Source: an uncultured Clostridium sp.
GTDB lineage: Bacteria > Bacillota > Clostridia > TANB77 > CAG-508
Assembly: GCA_900556135.1 (NCBI GenBank)
Contig: USNR01000003.1
Location: 1-54,089 of the forward strand
Direction of reading: 5' to 3'
Length of the DNA: 54,089 nt
How positions within the stretch are numbered: the stretch's first letter is position 1; each line of letters begins with the position of its first letter. A program made the position numbers and the translations under genes. Shown here piece after piece: positions 24,991 to 33,800 of the stretch. The notes below the pieces were generated by a model that saw only the letters and a program-made list of their open reading frames with translations, searched no databases and was not told the origin of the DNA.

Positions 24991-26910
24991 ATGAGCATTA
25001 AGTTGTCAAGGGACGTAAAAAATGTTGTTCGGTGGATAATTGCCGATAGCATGGAAAACCACTTTGAAGTGATAAACTCTTTGATGTTGTTTGAAACACT
25101 TATGGAAAATGAAGAATTTTCTGAATTGGTGCGTAAAAATTCGACGTGTGAAGTTCAGTCAATTCGGATAGACATTAAAGATGCATATGGCGAAGATAAA
25201 TATGAAGAACAAGAAATCTTCGAAAAAGAGGAAATCGACTTTATGAATGAATGCCTGAGAGAAGTTGGCTCCACCAATGGTAGTGCGTTTCACTTTTCTG
25301 AGGAAGTAGCAGGTATTTTCTTTTATGCTAACATTATTGCTGAGGAGGAAGGGAGAGAAGAAATTTCTTTTACTACATTTGTGCTTTCCTTTTTTGAAAA
25401 CCTTACAGATGTGATGAAGGAATTCTTTAGCCGAATCGGTGTAGATGTTGAGAAAATGATAAAAGTATATTCTAATAAGGAAAATACTTCAAAAGATGTT
25501 CAGATATCGATTCCGAGCAGTTTGAAAAGCTGCATTACAAACCTTAATGAAAGGTTTGAGAAGGTAGAGTGCACAATTCTTGGCCGAGATCGGGAAGTAA
25601 ACGAAGTTTGGAAAACTATTATGAAAAAAACCAAACGGAATGTTATTCTGAAAGGTGAGCCTGGAGTTGGAAAATCATCAATCGTTTATAAAATTACGAG
25701 TGACATTGTAAAGGGCACTTGCCCAGCAATGTTCAGGGATTATGTTGTTCTGTCGTTAGACATTAATAACATGATTGCTGGAGCAAAGTATAGGGGAGAT
25801 GCCGAGAAGCGGTTCGAAGAATTGATTGAAATGTTAAAGAAATATCACAATATTATTCTTTTCATTGATGAAATTCACATGATGGTTGGAGCGGGTAACT
25901 GCTCGAATGATGGAGAAAGCAAGGACTTATCCAATGCTCTAAAACCGATTTTGGCTGGAGATGAAGCAATTGTCATTGGTGCAACAACCAATGAAGAGTA
26001 TGAAAGAGCTTTTGGAAATGAAGGAGCACTTAGAAGAAGATTTCGTAATATAAGTGTTGAAGAGCCAAAAGCCGAGGAAGTTTATCCCATGCTCAAGAAA
26101 TCCATCAAAGAGTTGGAAACTTTCCATGATGTTAGGATTTCCAAGAGAATGGTAGAGAAAATAATTTTTTACTCTGCGTGCTTTAATTATACTACCAGGA
26201 ACCCTGATAGGACAATAGATTTAATAGATTTGTCCATGGTGACTGCTAAGCAGAAAGGAAAGAAACGAGTGGATGTGGAATCCATTATGGAAAACTTCAC
26301 ATCTAATTTCGAAAGATTCCGAAAGATGCCTGTCGGGAAGGTTAAACAGACCGCATATCATGAAATTGGACACTTTACTGTTTTGAGATTTTCTGGAAGA
26401 TTGGAAAATTATAAAACCCTGGCAATTTCAATAATTCCTGCTGAAGATTACCTTGGTATTAATGTCTTGGAAAAGACAGGCAGTTGGGAAAGCAAAGACA
26501 GAAGTTGTTTGATTGACACGATTGCTGCTAGTCTTGCAGGAAGAATTGCAGAAGAGATTTTCATGAATGTCGAGGAAAATGCGGGAGCAAGTGAGGACCT
26601 GGAAAAGGCAACTAAAACTGCCTATAATATGGTCACAAAGTTTGGAATGTCGTCTGAGGTAGGAAAAAATCGGATCTTTGTAAATGATTCTGACTATCAG
26701 TTGCTGGACGGAGAAAAGAGCAAAGCTATCAATGATGAAGTTCAAAAAATCATTGATGAAGCTTCTGAACGTGCAAAAGATATTCTTCAGGAGAATCGAC
26801 AGATTGTGGAAGTTCTGGTAGATGCAATTTGCAGGGAAGGGATGCTCAACAGACCAGAAGTGGAAGCAATTATCCAGAAAAATCAGCGAAAGGAGTTTGC
26901 AACAACTTAA
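24991..26910 (+). CDS. Chimeric AAA+ protease: Clp-type ATPase fused to FtsH-type M41 peptidase
   Basis: 639 aa, soluble. Residues 1-~190 resemble a divergent Clp N-terminal repeat domain. A Clp D1-like AAA+ module follows: Walker A GEPGVGKSS (from 222), the pore-type segment GAKYRGDAEKRFEE, Walker B ILFIDEIHMMVGAG (Asp293-Glu294) and arginine-finger region ALRRRFR. The C-terminal third is FtsH-like: zinc motif HEIGH (457-461) and third ligand in GASEDLEKAT (Asp536). FtsH's two membrane helices are absent. It likely unfolds and degrades cytosolic substrates. Base composition is clearly GC-richer than its neighbours, and it uses CGG six times as Arg, which other genes here avoid: a recent transfer. 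It stands alone between its own promoter and terminator. Confidence 0.82.
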   Translation: MSIKLSRDVKNVVRWIIADSMENHFEVINSLMLFETLMENEEFSELVRKNSTCEVQSIRIDIKDAYGEDKYEEQEIFEKEEIDFMNECLREVGSTNGSAFHFSEEVAGIFFYANIIAEEEGREEISFTTFVLSFFENLTDVMKEFFSRIGVDVEKMIKVYSNKENTSKDVQISIPSSLKSCITNLNERFEKVECTILGRDREVNEVWKTIMKKTKRNVILKGEPGVGKSSIVYKITSDIVKGTCPAMFRDYVVLSLDINNMIAGAKYRGDAEKRFEELIEMLKKYHNIILFIDEIHMMVGAGNCSNDGESKDLSNALKPILAGDEAIVIGATTNEEYERAFGNEGALRRRFRNISVEEPKAEEVYPMLKKSIKELETFHDVRISKRMVEKIIFYSACFNYTTRNPDRTIDLIDLSMVTAKQKGKKRVDVESIMENFTSNFERFRKMPVGKVKQTAYHEIGHFTVLRFSGRLENYKTLAISIIPAEDYLGINVLEKTGSWESKDRSCLIDTIAASLAGRIAEEIFMNVEENAGASEDLEKATKTAYNMVTKFGMSSEVGKNRIFVNDSDYQLLDGEKSKAINDEVQKIIDEASERAKDILQENRQIVEVLVDAICREGMLNRPEVEAIIQKNQRKEFATT

Positions 26911-26926
26911 ATTTATAGTAAATCCG

Positions 26927-26956
26927 AAGAGTGGGGAAAAATTTCCCCACTCTTTT
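26927..26956 (+). terminator. Terminator after the chimera gene
   Basis: AAGAGTGGGGAAA (26927-26939) pairs perfectly with TTTCCCCACTCTT (26942-26954), ending in Ts. Confidence 0.92.
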
Positions 26957-26966
26957 AAAAAAAGTA

Positions 26967-26995
26967 TTCAAAGTATCAAAATTTTATGATATAAT
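26967..26995 (+). promoter_or_regulatory. Promoter of the CmpB-family gene
   Basis: TTCAAA (26967-26972), 17 bp, TATAAT (26990-26995), with an extended -10 TG. Transcription would start near 27002, leaving a ~115-nt leader. Confidence 0.65.
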
Positions 26996-27053
26996 GCAAC
27001 AGAAATCCACTTTTAGTGATTAAACTGTGGAAAATGAGAAATAAAAAAGAACA

Positions 27054-27110
27054 TATAGAGCACTATAAAAAAATATAGTTAAGACAAAATTGAAATGCTC
27101 TATAGAGGAG
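27054..27110 (+). promoter_or_regulatory. Leader hairpin ending at the ribosome-binding site of the CmpB-family gene
   Basis: TATAGAGC (27054-27061) pairs with GCTCTATA (27097-27104), enclosing ACTATA/TATAGT (27062-27067/27074-27079). The outer stem ends directly against GAGGAG (27105-27110), so the fold could affect translation. Confidence 0.45.
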
Positions 27111-27117
27111 AGTAATA

Positions 27118-27903
27118 ATGCAGATTTTAGGGATAGATATAAGAATATATTTTTTATTATTTATGATTTATTCGGTTAGTGGATGGACTATGGAGGTAAT
27201 AGGAAAACTAATCCAGTATAAAAGATTTATTAACAGAGGTTTTTTAATTGGACCATATTGCCCAATATATGGATATGGTGCTATGTTAATAACTTTTCTA
27301 TTGAATAAATATATAGGAGACCCTATTGCACTATTTGTTATGGCAATATTCGTATGTGGAATATTAGAATATGCAACAAGTTATTATATGGAAAAAATGT
27401 ATAAGGCGAGATGGTGGGATTATAGCCAAAGAAAGTTTAATATTAATGGAAGAGTATGTTTGAACACAATAATTCCATTTGGACTATTAGGATTATTTAT
27501 AATGTATGTATCAAATCCATTCTTATTAAGTAAACTAAACTTACTTCCAGAAGTATGGCTTAACGTATTGTTTTGGACTTTATTAACAATATTTATTACG
27601 GATAATATAGTATCTGTCGTTGTTATAAGATATGTAAAGAAAACAGAAAAAGCTTTTGGATCAGACTTAGATAATACAGAAGAAATAACAAAAAAAGTAA
27701 GACAAGTGTTAGAAAGCAAATCTGTATTGCATAGAAGATTATTAAATGCATATCCTAATTTAGAAGTTGTGAAAATCAAAATAAAAGAGAAAAAAGAGAA
27801 GATAAAAGAACAAGTAGAAGAGCAAAAAAAGGAATTAGAGAAAAAGGTTGAGGATAAATCTAAACAAGTAGAAGAGAAGATAAAAAGTAGAAAATTAAAA
27901 TAA
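27118..27903 (+). CDS. Putative ABC-transporter type IV / CmpB-family membrane protein
   Basis: 261 aa with about five hydrophobic segments in the first ~180 residues (YFLLFMIYSVSGWTMEV, GYGAMLITFLL, IALFVMAIFVCGILEY, IPFGLLGLFIMYV, VLFWTLLTIFI). The signature GWTMEVI...INRGFLIGPYCPIYGYGA is typical of the CmpB family (PF06541), named as permease-like but without proven transport. The last ~60 residues are a highly charged Lys/Glu coiled coil (IKEQVEEQKKELEKKVED) in the cytoplasm. A structured leader precedes GAGGAG. It is monocistronic, ending in the terminator at 27978. Confidence 0.8.
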   Translation: MQILGIDIRIYFLLFMIYSVSGWTMEVIGKLIQYKRFINRGFLIGPYCPIYGYGAMLITFLLNKYIGDPIALFVMAIFVCGILEYATSYYMEKMYKARWWDYSQRKFNINGRVCLNTIIPFGLLGLFIMYVSNPFLLSKLNLLPEVWLNVLFWTLLTIFITDNIVSVVVIRYVKKTEKAFGSDLDNTEEITKKVRQVLESKSVLHRRLLNAYPNLEVVKIKIKEKKEKIKEQVEEQKKELEKKVEDKSKQVEEKIKSRKLK

Positions 27904-27977
27904 TAATATTAAAAACTGTATAAAAAAACATAGGTAAAAGCAAAAGTTTATGTAAGAATATATTAAAAGCAAAAATG

Positions 27978-28013
27978 CTAGTTAGATATTAGAGTATTTA
28001 ACTAGTTTTTTTT
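27978..28013 (+). terminator. Terminator after the CmpB-family gene
   Basis: CTAGTTA (27978-27984) pairs with TAACTAG (27999-28005), followed by eight Ts. Confidence 0.85.
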
Positions 28014-28104
28014 GCGCTATAAAAGGTGCTGAAAAGGTATAAAAAGTAAAATATTGAAAAAAATAATTCTAGATAAAATATAATATGAGAAAGGAACTAT
28101 AAAA

Positions 28105-28669
28105 ATGGAATCTTTTTGGGAAAAGAGTATAAATAAAAAATTAAAGTTTAAAAGTATAGAAAATGACATTGATGTTAATATATGCATTATAGGAGGAGGT
28201 CTTACTGGACTTAGTTTGCGGATATTATCTGAGTAAGGATTATTCAGTAGCGATAATTGAAAGAGATAAAATATGTGGAAGTACTAGTGGAAAGTCCACT
28301 GGTAAAGTTACAAGTCAACACGGATTATTTTATAAATATCTAGTTGAGTCAAATGGTGTGGATTTTGCAAAGAAATATATGAGAGCAAATGAGCAAGCAA
28401 TAAATAACATTGAAAGTATAATAAATAATGAAAATATACAATGTGATTTTGAGAGAACATCTGCTTATATATACACAACAAAAGACAAGGAAGTTAATAA
28501 AATAAAAGAAGAGGAAAAGGTTGCCAAAAAATTAGAAATTGTTGATACTGAATTTGTTACAAGCGTTGAATTACCAGTTGATTGCAAGGGTGCGATAAAG
28601 TTTAATAATCAAGCAAAATTTAATCCTGTTAAATATGCACAGGGATTATGTAACGCAATTTTAAGATAA
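28105..28669 (+). pseudogene. FAD-dependent oxidoreductase (DAO family), truncated and split at a CGG codon
   Basis: The start (MESFWEKSINKK) and the dinucleotide-binding loop ICIIGGGLTGL, continuing after the break as GYYLSKDYSVAIIE and the CGSTSGKSTGKVTSQHG segment, identify a DAO-family amine or amino-acid oxidase-like flavoprotein. The first frame reaches TTG then CGG (28219-28221) and would stop six codons later. Skipping the C gives GGA TAT TAT and an open frame to 28669. That frame ends after ~190 residues, whereas the family needs ~370 or more (often with a Rieske domain), so the C-terminal half is lost. The usual AAAGGAAC precedes the ATG. Confidence 0.8.
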
Positions 28670-28685
28670 AATAATCAAAAAAAAC

Positions 28686-28714
28686 TTGATAAAACTTGTA
28701 TTTTGTATTACAAT
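28686..28714 (+). promoter_or_regulatory. Promoter of the von Willebrand A surface protein gene
   Basis: TTGATA (28686-28691), 17 bp, TACAAT (28709-28714). Confidence 0.6.
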
Positions 28715-28752
28715 AATAAAAGATTTTAAGTTTATGTAAAGGAGAAAACAAT

Positions 28753-30147
28753 ATGAAAAATAAAATAATTGGACTAATGGCTGCGCTAATGATAATTCTA
28801 TCAGTAATAGTACCTACAGTGTATGCAGTAAATGAAGATGTAACATTAGAAGAGGCTGAAAATAATGTATGTAAAATAGAACTTGGAGATAATGGGAAAT
28901 TAATAAAGAAACTAATAAAAGTTGATAATGATAATAAAGAAGCCATTCTTCAAGTGGATGTAACAAACCTAAAAAATGAAGAAACATTAATAGAAGAATC
29001 TGAAATATTTTTAGTAATTGATAATTCAAAAAGTATGTCAGACAATACTTTATCTTCAGGTATTACAAGAAAAGAAGCAGTGTTTGGAGCAGCTAAAGAA
29101 TTAGCAAAAAGTATAATAACAGCACAAAGCAATACGAAGATAGGTGTTGTAAGTTTTTCAACAAGCTCTGACGCAGAAAAAGAAGGAACGCTAGAAGATG
29201 CAAAGCTTATGGTAAAACCAACAAATAAAATAGCAGATGTTGAAAATGCAATTGATTCAATAGAAACAACAGGAGCTAGAACAAATATTGATGCAGGATT
29301 ACAAATAGCAAGAGATAACTTTACAACAGGAAGCAAATTAAATCAATATTTAATACTTTTAACAGATGGAGTACCAAATACAGCTGTAGGAGGACCAAAA
29401 GCAACATACTCAGGAGAAACTACAACTAAAACAAAGGCAACATTAAAATCAGTTATAGATAAAGGGATAAATATAGTTACAGTAATGACAGGTGTAGATT
29501 CAACTTATCAACCAGATCCTACAGGGGCAACATCAAGTGAAGCTGCAGGAAAAACATATGCTGAACTTGCAGAAGAGGTATTTGGCACAGAAAGCAAACC
29601 TAATTATGGAAAATTTTATTATGTAACAGATGATAAAGCAACAGAAACAATTACAAAAACTGTATATTCAGATGTGGTAATAGTAAAGAAAAATGAAATC
29701 AAGAATATAACTGTTATAGATTATTTCCCAGAAGATATAATTGCTAACTATGATTATGAAATAGTAAGTAAAGCAAATATTGGAGAAGTAAGTGCAACAG
29801 TTGATACATCTAATAATAGCATAATTTGGACGATAGAAACATTGAAAGCTGGAGAAACAGCAACTTTCCAATACAAGTTAAAATTAAAAGAAAAGTATGA
29901 TGAAAAAATACTAAATGTAATAATGCCAACAAACCAAAAGGTTGATGTTAATTATATAGGGACAGACGAAACAGAACATCAAGAAACATCTGATGTTTCA
30001 CCTAAAATAGTGTTAAAAGGAGATAAAACAATAGCTCCAACCCCAATCCCACAAACAGGGGACATGGTATTTTATATAGCATTGGCTGTTCTTGTAATCA
30101 CAATAGCAACTAGTGTATATGTATATAATTACAAGAAAATTAAATAA
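28753..30147 (+). CDS. Surface protein with von Willebrand A domain and sortase-type anchor
   Basis: 464 aa. Residues 1-26 are a signal peptide (...VPTVYAV). The vWA domain (~82-310) has a complete metal-ion-dependent adhesion site: DNSKS (Asp90, Ser92, Ser94), a Thr in GARTNIDAGL and Asp in LLTDGVPN, so it can bind ligands through a divalent cation. A DUF11/immunoglobulin-like stalk follows. The C-terminus, PIPQTGDMVFYIALAVLVIT..., has an IPQTG sorting motif, hydrophobic segment and basic tail. It has its own promoter and terminator and sits just before the two adhesin operons. By analogy with pilus-tip proteins it may be a tip adhesin, but no sortase gene is in the window. Confidence 0.85.
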   Translation: MKNKIIGLMAALMIILSVIVPTVYAVNEDVTLEEAENNVCKIELGDNGKLIKKLIKVDNDNKEAILQVDVTNLKNEETLIEESEIFLVIDNSKSMSDNTLSSGITRKEAVFGAAKELAKSIITAQSNTKIGVVSFSTSSDAEKEGTLEDAKLMVKPTNKIADVENAIDSIETTGARTNIDAGLQIARDNFTTGSKLNQYLILLTDGVPNTAVGGPKATYSGETTTKTKATLKSVIDKGINIVTVMTGVDSTYQPDPTGATSSEAAGKTYAELAEEVFGTESKPNYGKFYYVTDDKATETITKTVYSDVVIVKKNEIKNITVIDYFPEDIIANYDYEIVSKANIGEVSATVDTSNNSIIWTIETLKAGETATFQYKLKLKEKYDEKILNVIMPTNQKVDVNYIGTDETEHQETSDVSPKIVLKGDKTIAPTPIPQTGDMVFYIALAVLVITIATSVYVYNYKKIK

Positions 30148-30174
30148 TAGTAATTAACTTATAGATAGCCTAGA

Positions 30175-30225
30175 AATAAGAGAGAAAATTGAGGTAAAAT
30201 ACTTCAAATTTCTCTCTTATTTTGC
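30175..30225 (+). terminator. Terminator after the vWA gene
   Basis: AATAAGAGAGAAA (30175-30187) pairs perfectly with TTTCTCTCTTATT (30209-30221), followed by TTGC. Confidence 0.85.
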
Positions 30226-30721
30226 TTGTTATGAATGTTAGAATATTTTTTATGGTAAATAAAATATTGCATTTAGATTTGTTCTTCTAAAATTAATGCA
30301 ACAATTCTGGCGAGGGGAGAAAAATGCTAATAACGGAGTGAATAAATAACAATAAAGATACTCTAAAGAACAATTGTAACAAAAAAGTAATATTTTTGTA
30401 AAAAAACTCTTAAAAACATTGAAAAAAGCGAGAAAATGAGGTATAATAAATATTAGATTTGGCCTAATTTTGAAAAACATAAAAATAGGTCAATTTAAAA
30501 CTAAGAGAAGCTAGGGAAATATGACTTTTTGAAGCATTGAGAAGTCGTAGAAGATAGGAAACGAAAAAAGCGAATCTTAGGGAAATAAGGAAGGCAGACC
30601 ATTATAATAAATTTAACGGTAACTATACTAAAAAAATGTAACATAAATTTAATAAAAAGAGCATTAAATAGTATCCGTATGAGGGAAAAAACCGTTATTG
30701 ATATAACGGAAAATTTTAACA

Positions 30722-30750
30722 TTGAAAAAAATGTAAAAAAATGTGATAAT
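30722..30750 (+). promoter_or_regulatory. Promoter of the first adhesin operon
   Basis: TTGAAA (30722-30727), 17 bp, GATAAT (30745-30750), preceded by TTTTAACA. The same TTTAACA-TTGAAA-17-NATAAT layout occurs at 40395-40423. Confidence 0.7.
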
Positions 30751-30815
30751 TTATTAGAAATAATGTCTATACTTATATTAATAAATATATTAATTATAAT
30801 CTTAGGAGGTATATC

Positions 30816-33800
30816 ATGAGAGAAAGAACAATTAAATTAATCTCAGTTTTGTTAGCAACAGTAATTTTGTATGCAAGCTCATATGCAGTAATAAGTTATG
30901 CAGCTGATACATATAAAAGTGTAACAGAGCTAGAGAACCAAGGAACATCAACGAACAACGATAATGTTGAAGTGGATGTTTATTATGCTGGAAAAAAGCA
31001 TACAAAAACAATGGAGGTAACAAGCCTAGGAGAAAAAGTGTATGTAAGAGTAGCAGTAAAAAATGCAGGCTATCTTGAAAATGCACAAATTGATTTATCT
31101 GACTGTAATTTTGAGATAGCAGATGATGAATCAAATGCAGGCAAAATAAAAACTATTGATGTGGAAAATAAAAAGGTTGTGCTAAATAGGGTTGTTGCTG
31201 GAAGTGAGGAAGAGATTGCATTAAATATAACTCCAACGAAAGCAGAAAAAATAGCAACTGACACTTTCAATAAAGACAATAAGGTAAAAATGAACGGAAC
31301 CTATGTAAATGCAAAAGCAAAGGAAGTAGAGGTAAGTAAAGAACTTACAATACATACAAGTTGGCATGGTGAAGCAAAAGCTAAAATAAGCCAAGAGATT
31401 GTAAAATATATACCATACGAAATAGGAGAAGAAGAGGGATTATTGTTACAAACAGAGGTAACAACAGAAGTAGAAAATAGTGTGTTACCAGTAAAAAGTT
31501 CAGAAGTAACAGTAGCTATTCCAGAACTAACAGGAACAAAACCAACAAAGGTAATGGTATATGCAAAAACAACAGAAGGCACAAATGGAGAAAAAACAGC
31601 AATAAGCTTTAACGAGTCAAATTATAGTTATGATGAAACAAATGGAGAAATAGTAATAAAAGTAGCAAACAATGCAAACTCAGAAGGAAAAATCTCATGG
31701 GTGAAAAATTCTCAAGACAAATATGAAATAGTAATGGTATACCCAAAGGAAGTAAAAACAGCACTAGGAGAAAGTACACCAATAATAAAAACATCAGCAA
31801 GTATAGTAAATGAATATTATGATGATGTAAATCATAGTGGAAATGCAGGTGCAACAGCACAAACACCAGCAAGCCAAAAAGGAACAATAGCAGACTATGA
31901 AGGTGAAATAGTAAATGAGACAATTGCAAAAGGATATATGTATAATGGAGTAGAAACAACATATACAGAAAAATATTCTATGAGTACAAGTTATGCAGGA
32001 ATAACAGATGAAATGAATATAACAGTAGATACACCAGAATTCGTAAAAGAAAGCGGAGAAACAGTAAGCTCGGCAAATAATATATATAATAAAAAAGTAA
32101 GTGTTGATATAGCAGAATTAAAGAAGATATTAGGAGAAACAGGAAAAGTAGAAATAATATCAAATTCAAAAGTAATAGGAACAATAGATGCAAATACAGA
32201 AGTAGATAGTAATGGAAAAGCAACAGTAGACATATCAGCAGAAAAAGCAAGTAGTATAGAAGTAAAGACAAGTAAGCCACAAACACAAGGACAATTAAGT
32301 GTAGAAATAGAAAAGGCAATAGCAAGCGATATAAGCTATAGTTTAGCAGAAAGAAAAATCTTCACAGGGGTAAAACAAGTAGCAACAGGAATAGCAAAAG
32401 CAGGAGAAGAACAAATAACAACAGCAGAAGTAACAGATACAATGAACTTAGTAGAGCCAACAGCAAAAGGAACAATAAATATAAACAAAGATACATTATC
32501 AACAGTAGTATCAAATGATGTAGAGATAACAGCATTGTTAGAAACAGATTCAGCAGATGATAGTTTATACGAAAATCCAACAATTTCAATAAAATTACCA
32601 GAGAAAGTTGCAAATATAAATATAGATTCAGTACAATTATTACATACAGATGAAATAAAAATACAAAATCATGAAGTTGTGGAAATAGACGGTGTAAAAA
32701 CTATAAAGATCTATACAAAGGGAATTCAAACAAAATATAACGATAGTGTAACAAAGGGAATAAACATAGTAATTTATGCAACTATAAATTTAGATAGAAC
32801 AACTGCATCAAAAGAAGCAGAAATATCTATGAATGTTGATAATAACACATATACAAGAAAGATTAACTTAGTTGCACCATCAGGGTTAGTTACTATCAAT
32901 ACTATAAAAGGTTTTTCAAAAGCAAATCAAACTGTAGAAGTAATTGATAATGAGTCAACAACTGGAAAATTGGATATATATTCAGAATCAAAAACAGCGC
33001 AAGTAGAAAATACTATTATAAACAATTATAACAATGATATATATGGAACAAGCATATTAGGAAGAATACCAACAAAAGAAAGTATGGAATATGATTCTTC
33101 TGAAAAAATGAACAATACAATAGATACTAAGCTAAATGGAGCAATTGCAGTTTCAGGATTAGAGAGTGGATATAAAGTTTATTATTCAGAGAATGCTTCT
33201 GCAACTAAAGATTTAACAAATTCAGATAACGGTTGGAAAGAAAATGTTACTGATTATAGTAGTGTGAAATCATATTTAATAGTATTAGAAAATGGAATGG
33301 CTCAAGCTAGTCAAATAGTATATAATTATAGTTTGAACATACCAGAGAATTTACCTTACAATAGAACAATAAATTCATACTATAAAGTTTATAATGCAGT
33401 TACAGAGACAGCAACATCAACAAAAACATCACCTAAAATAGAACTTACGACAGGTGTAGGACCAGAATTAACTGCAAGTCTTGCAGTTGAAAATACAACT
33501 GATAACAAAGTTAATGTAGGAAGTGTTTTTAACTATAGTATTGAAGTTAAAAATGAAGGAACAGTTGATGTTAATGATGCGAAGGTATCTGTTCCAATAC
33601 CAGAAGGTATGAGTAGTGTTACATCAACAGAATCTTTTAAATATAATGAAGAAACAAAAAGTATGGAAACATCATTAGATAGCATGAAAGTTGGGGAAAC
33701 ACAGCTTGTAGAAGGTGCAATTGTTGCAGAAAAAGAAGGAAACTATGAATTAAAGGCAACAATAACATCAACAGAAATTCCAAATAACATTGAAAGTAAT

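Larger units (their letters stand above)
30148..30815. other. Long intergenic region upstream of the first adhesin operon
   Basis: 668 bp without a gene. It begins with a terminator (30175-30221). TAGGGAAAT occurs at 30512-30520 and 30578-30586, and a similar pair lies ahead of the second adhesin operon (40149, 40226). The promoter at 30722-30750 follows. There is also a small hairpin AACCGTTAT/ATAACGG near 30690-30712. The similarity of the two upstream regions indicates they were duplicated with the operons. Confidence 0.5.

Noticed and set aside
28105..28669. A functional half-length FAD protein
   Set aside because: Even with the CGG shift, the protein lacks the substrate domain and C-terminal flavin-binding part, so I treat it as a remnant.
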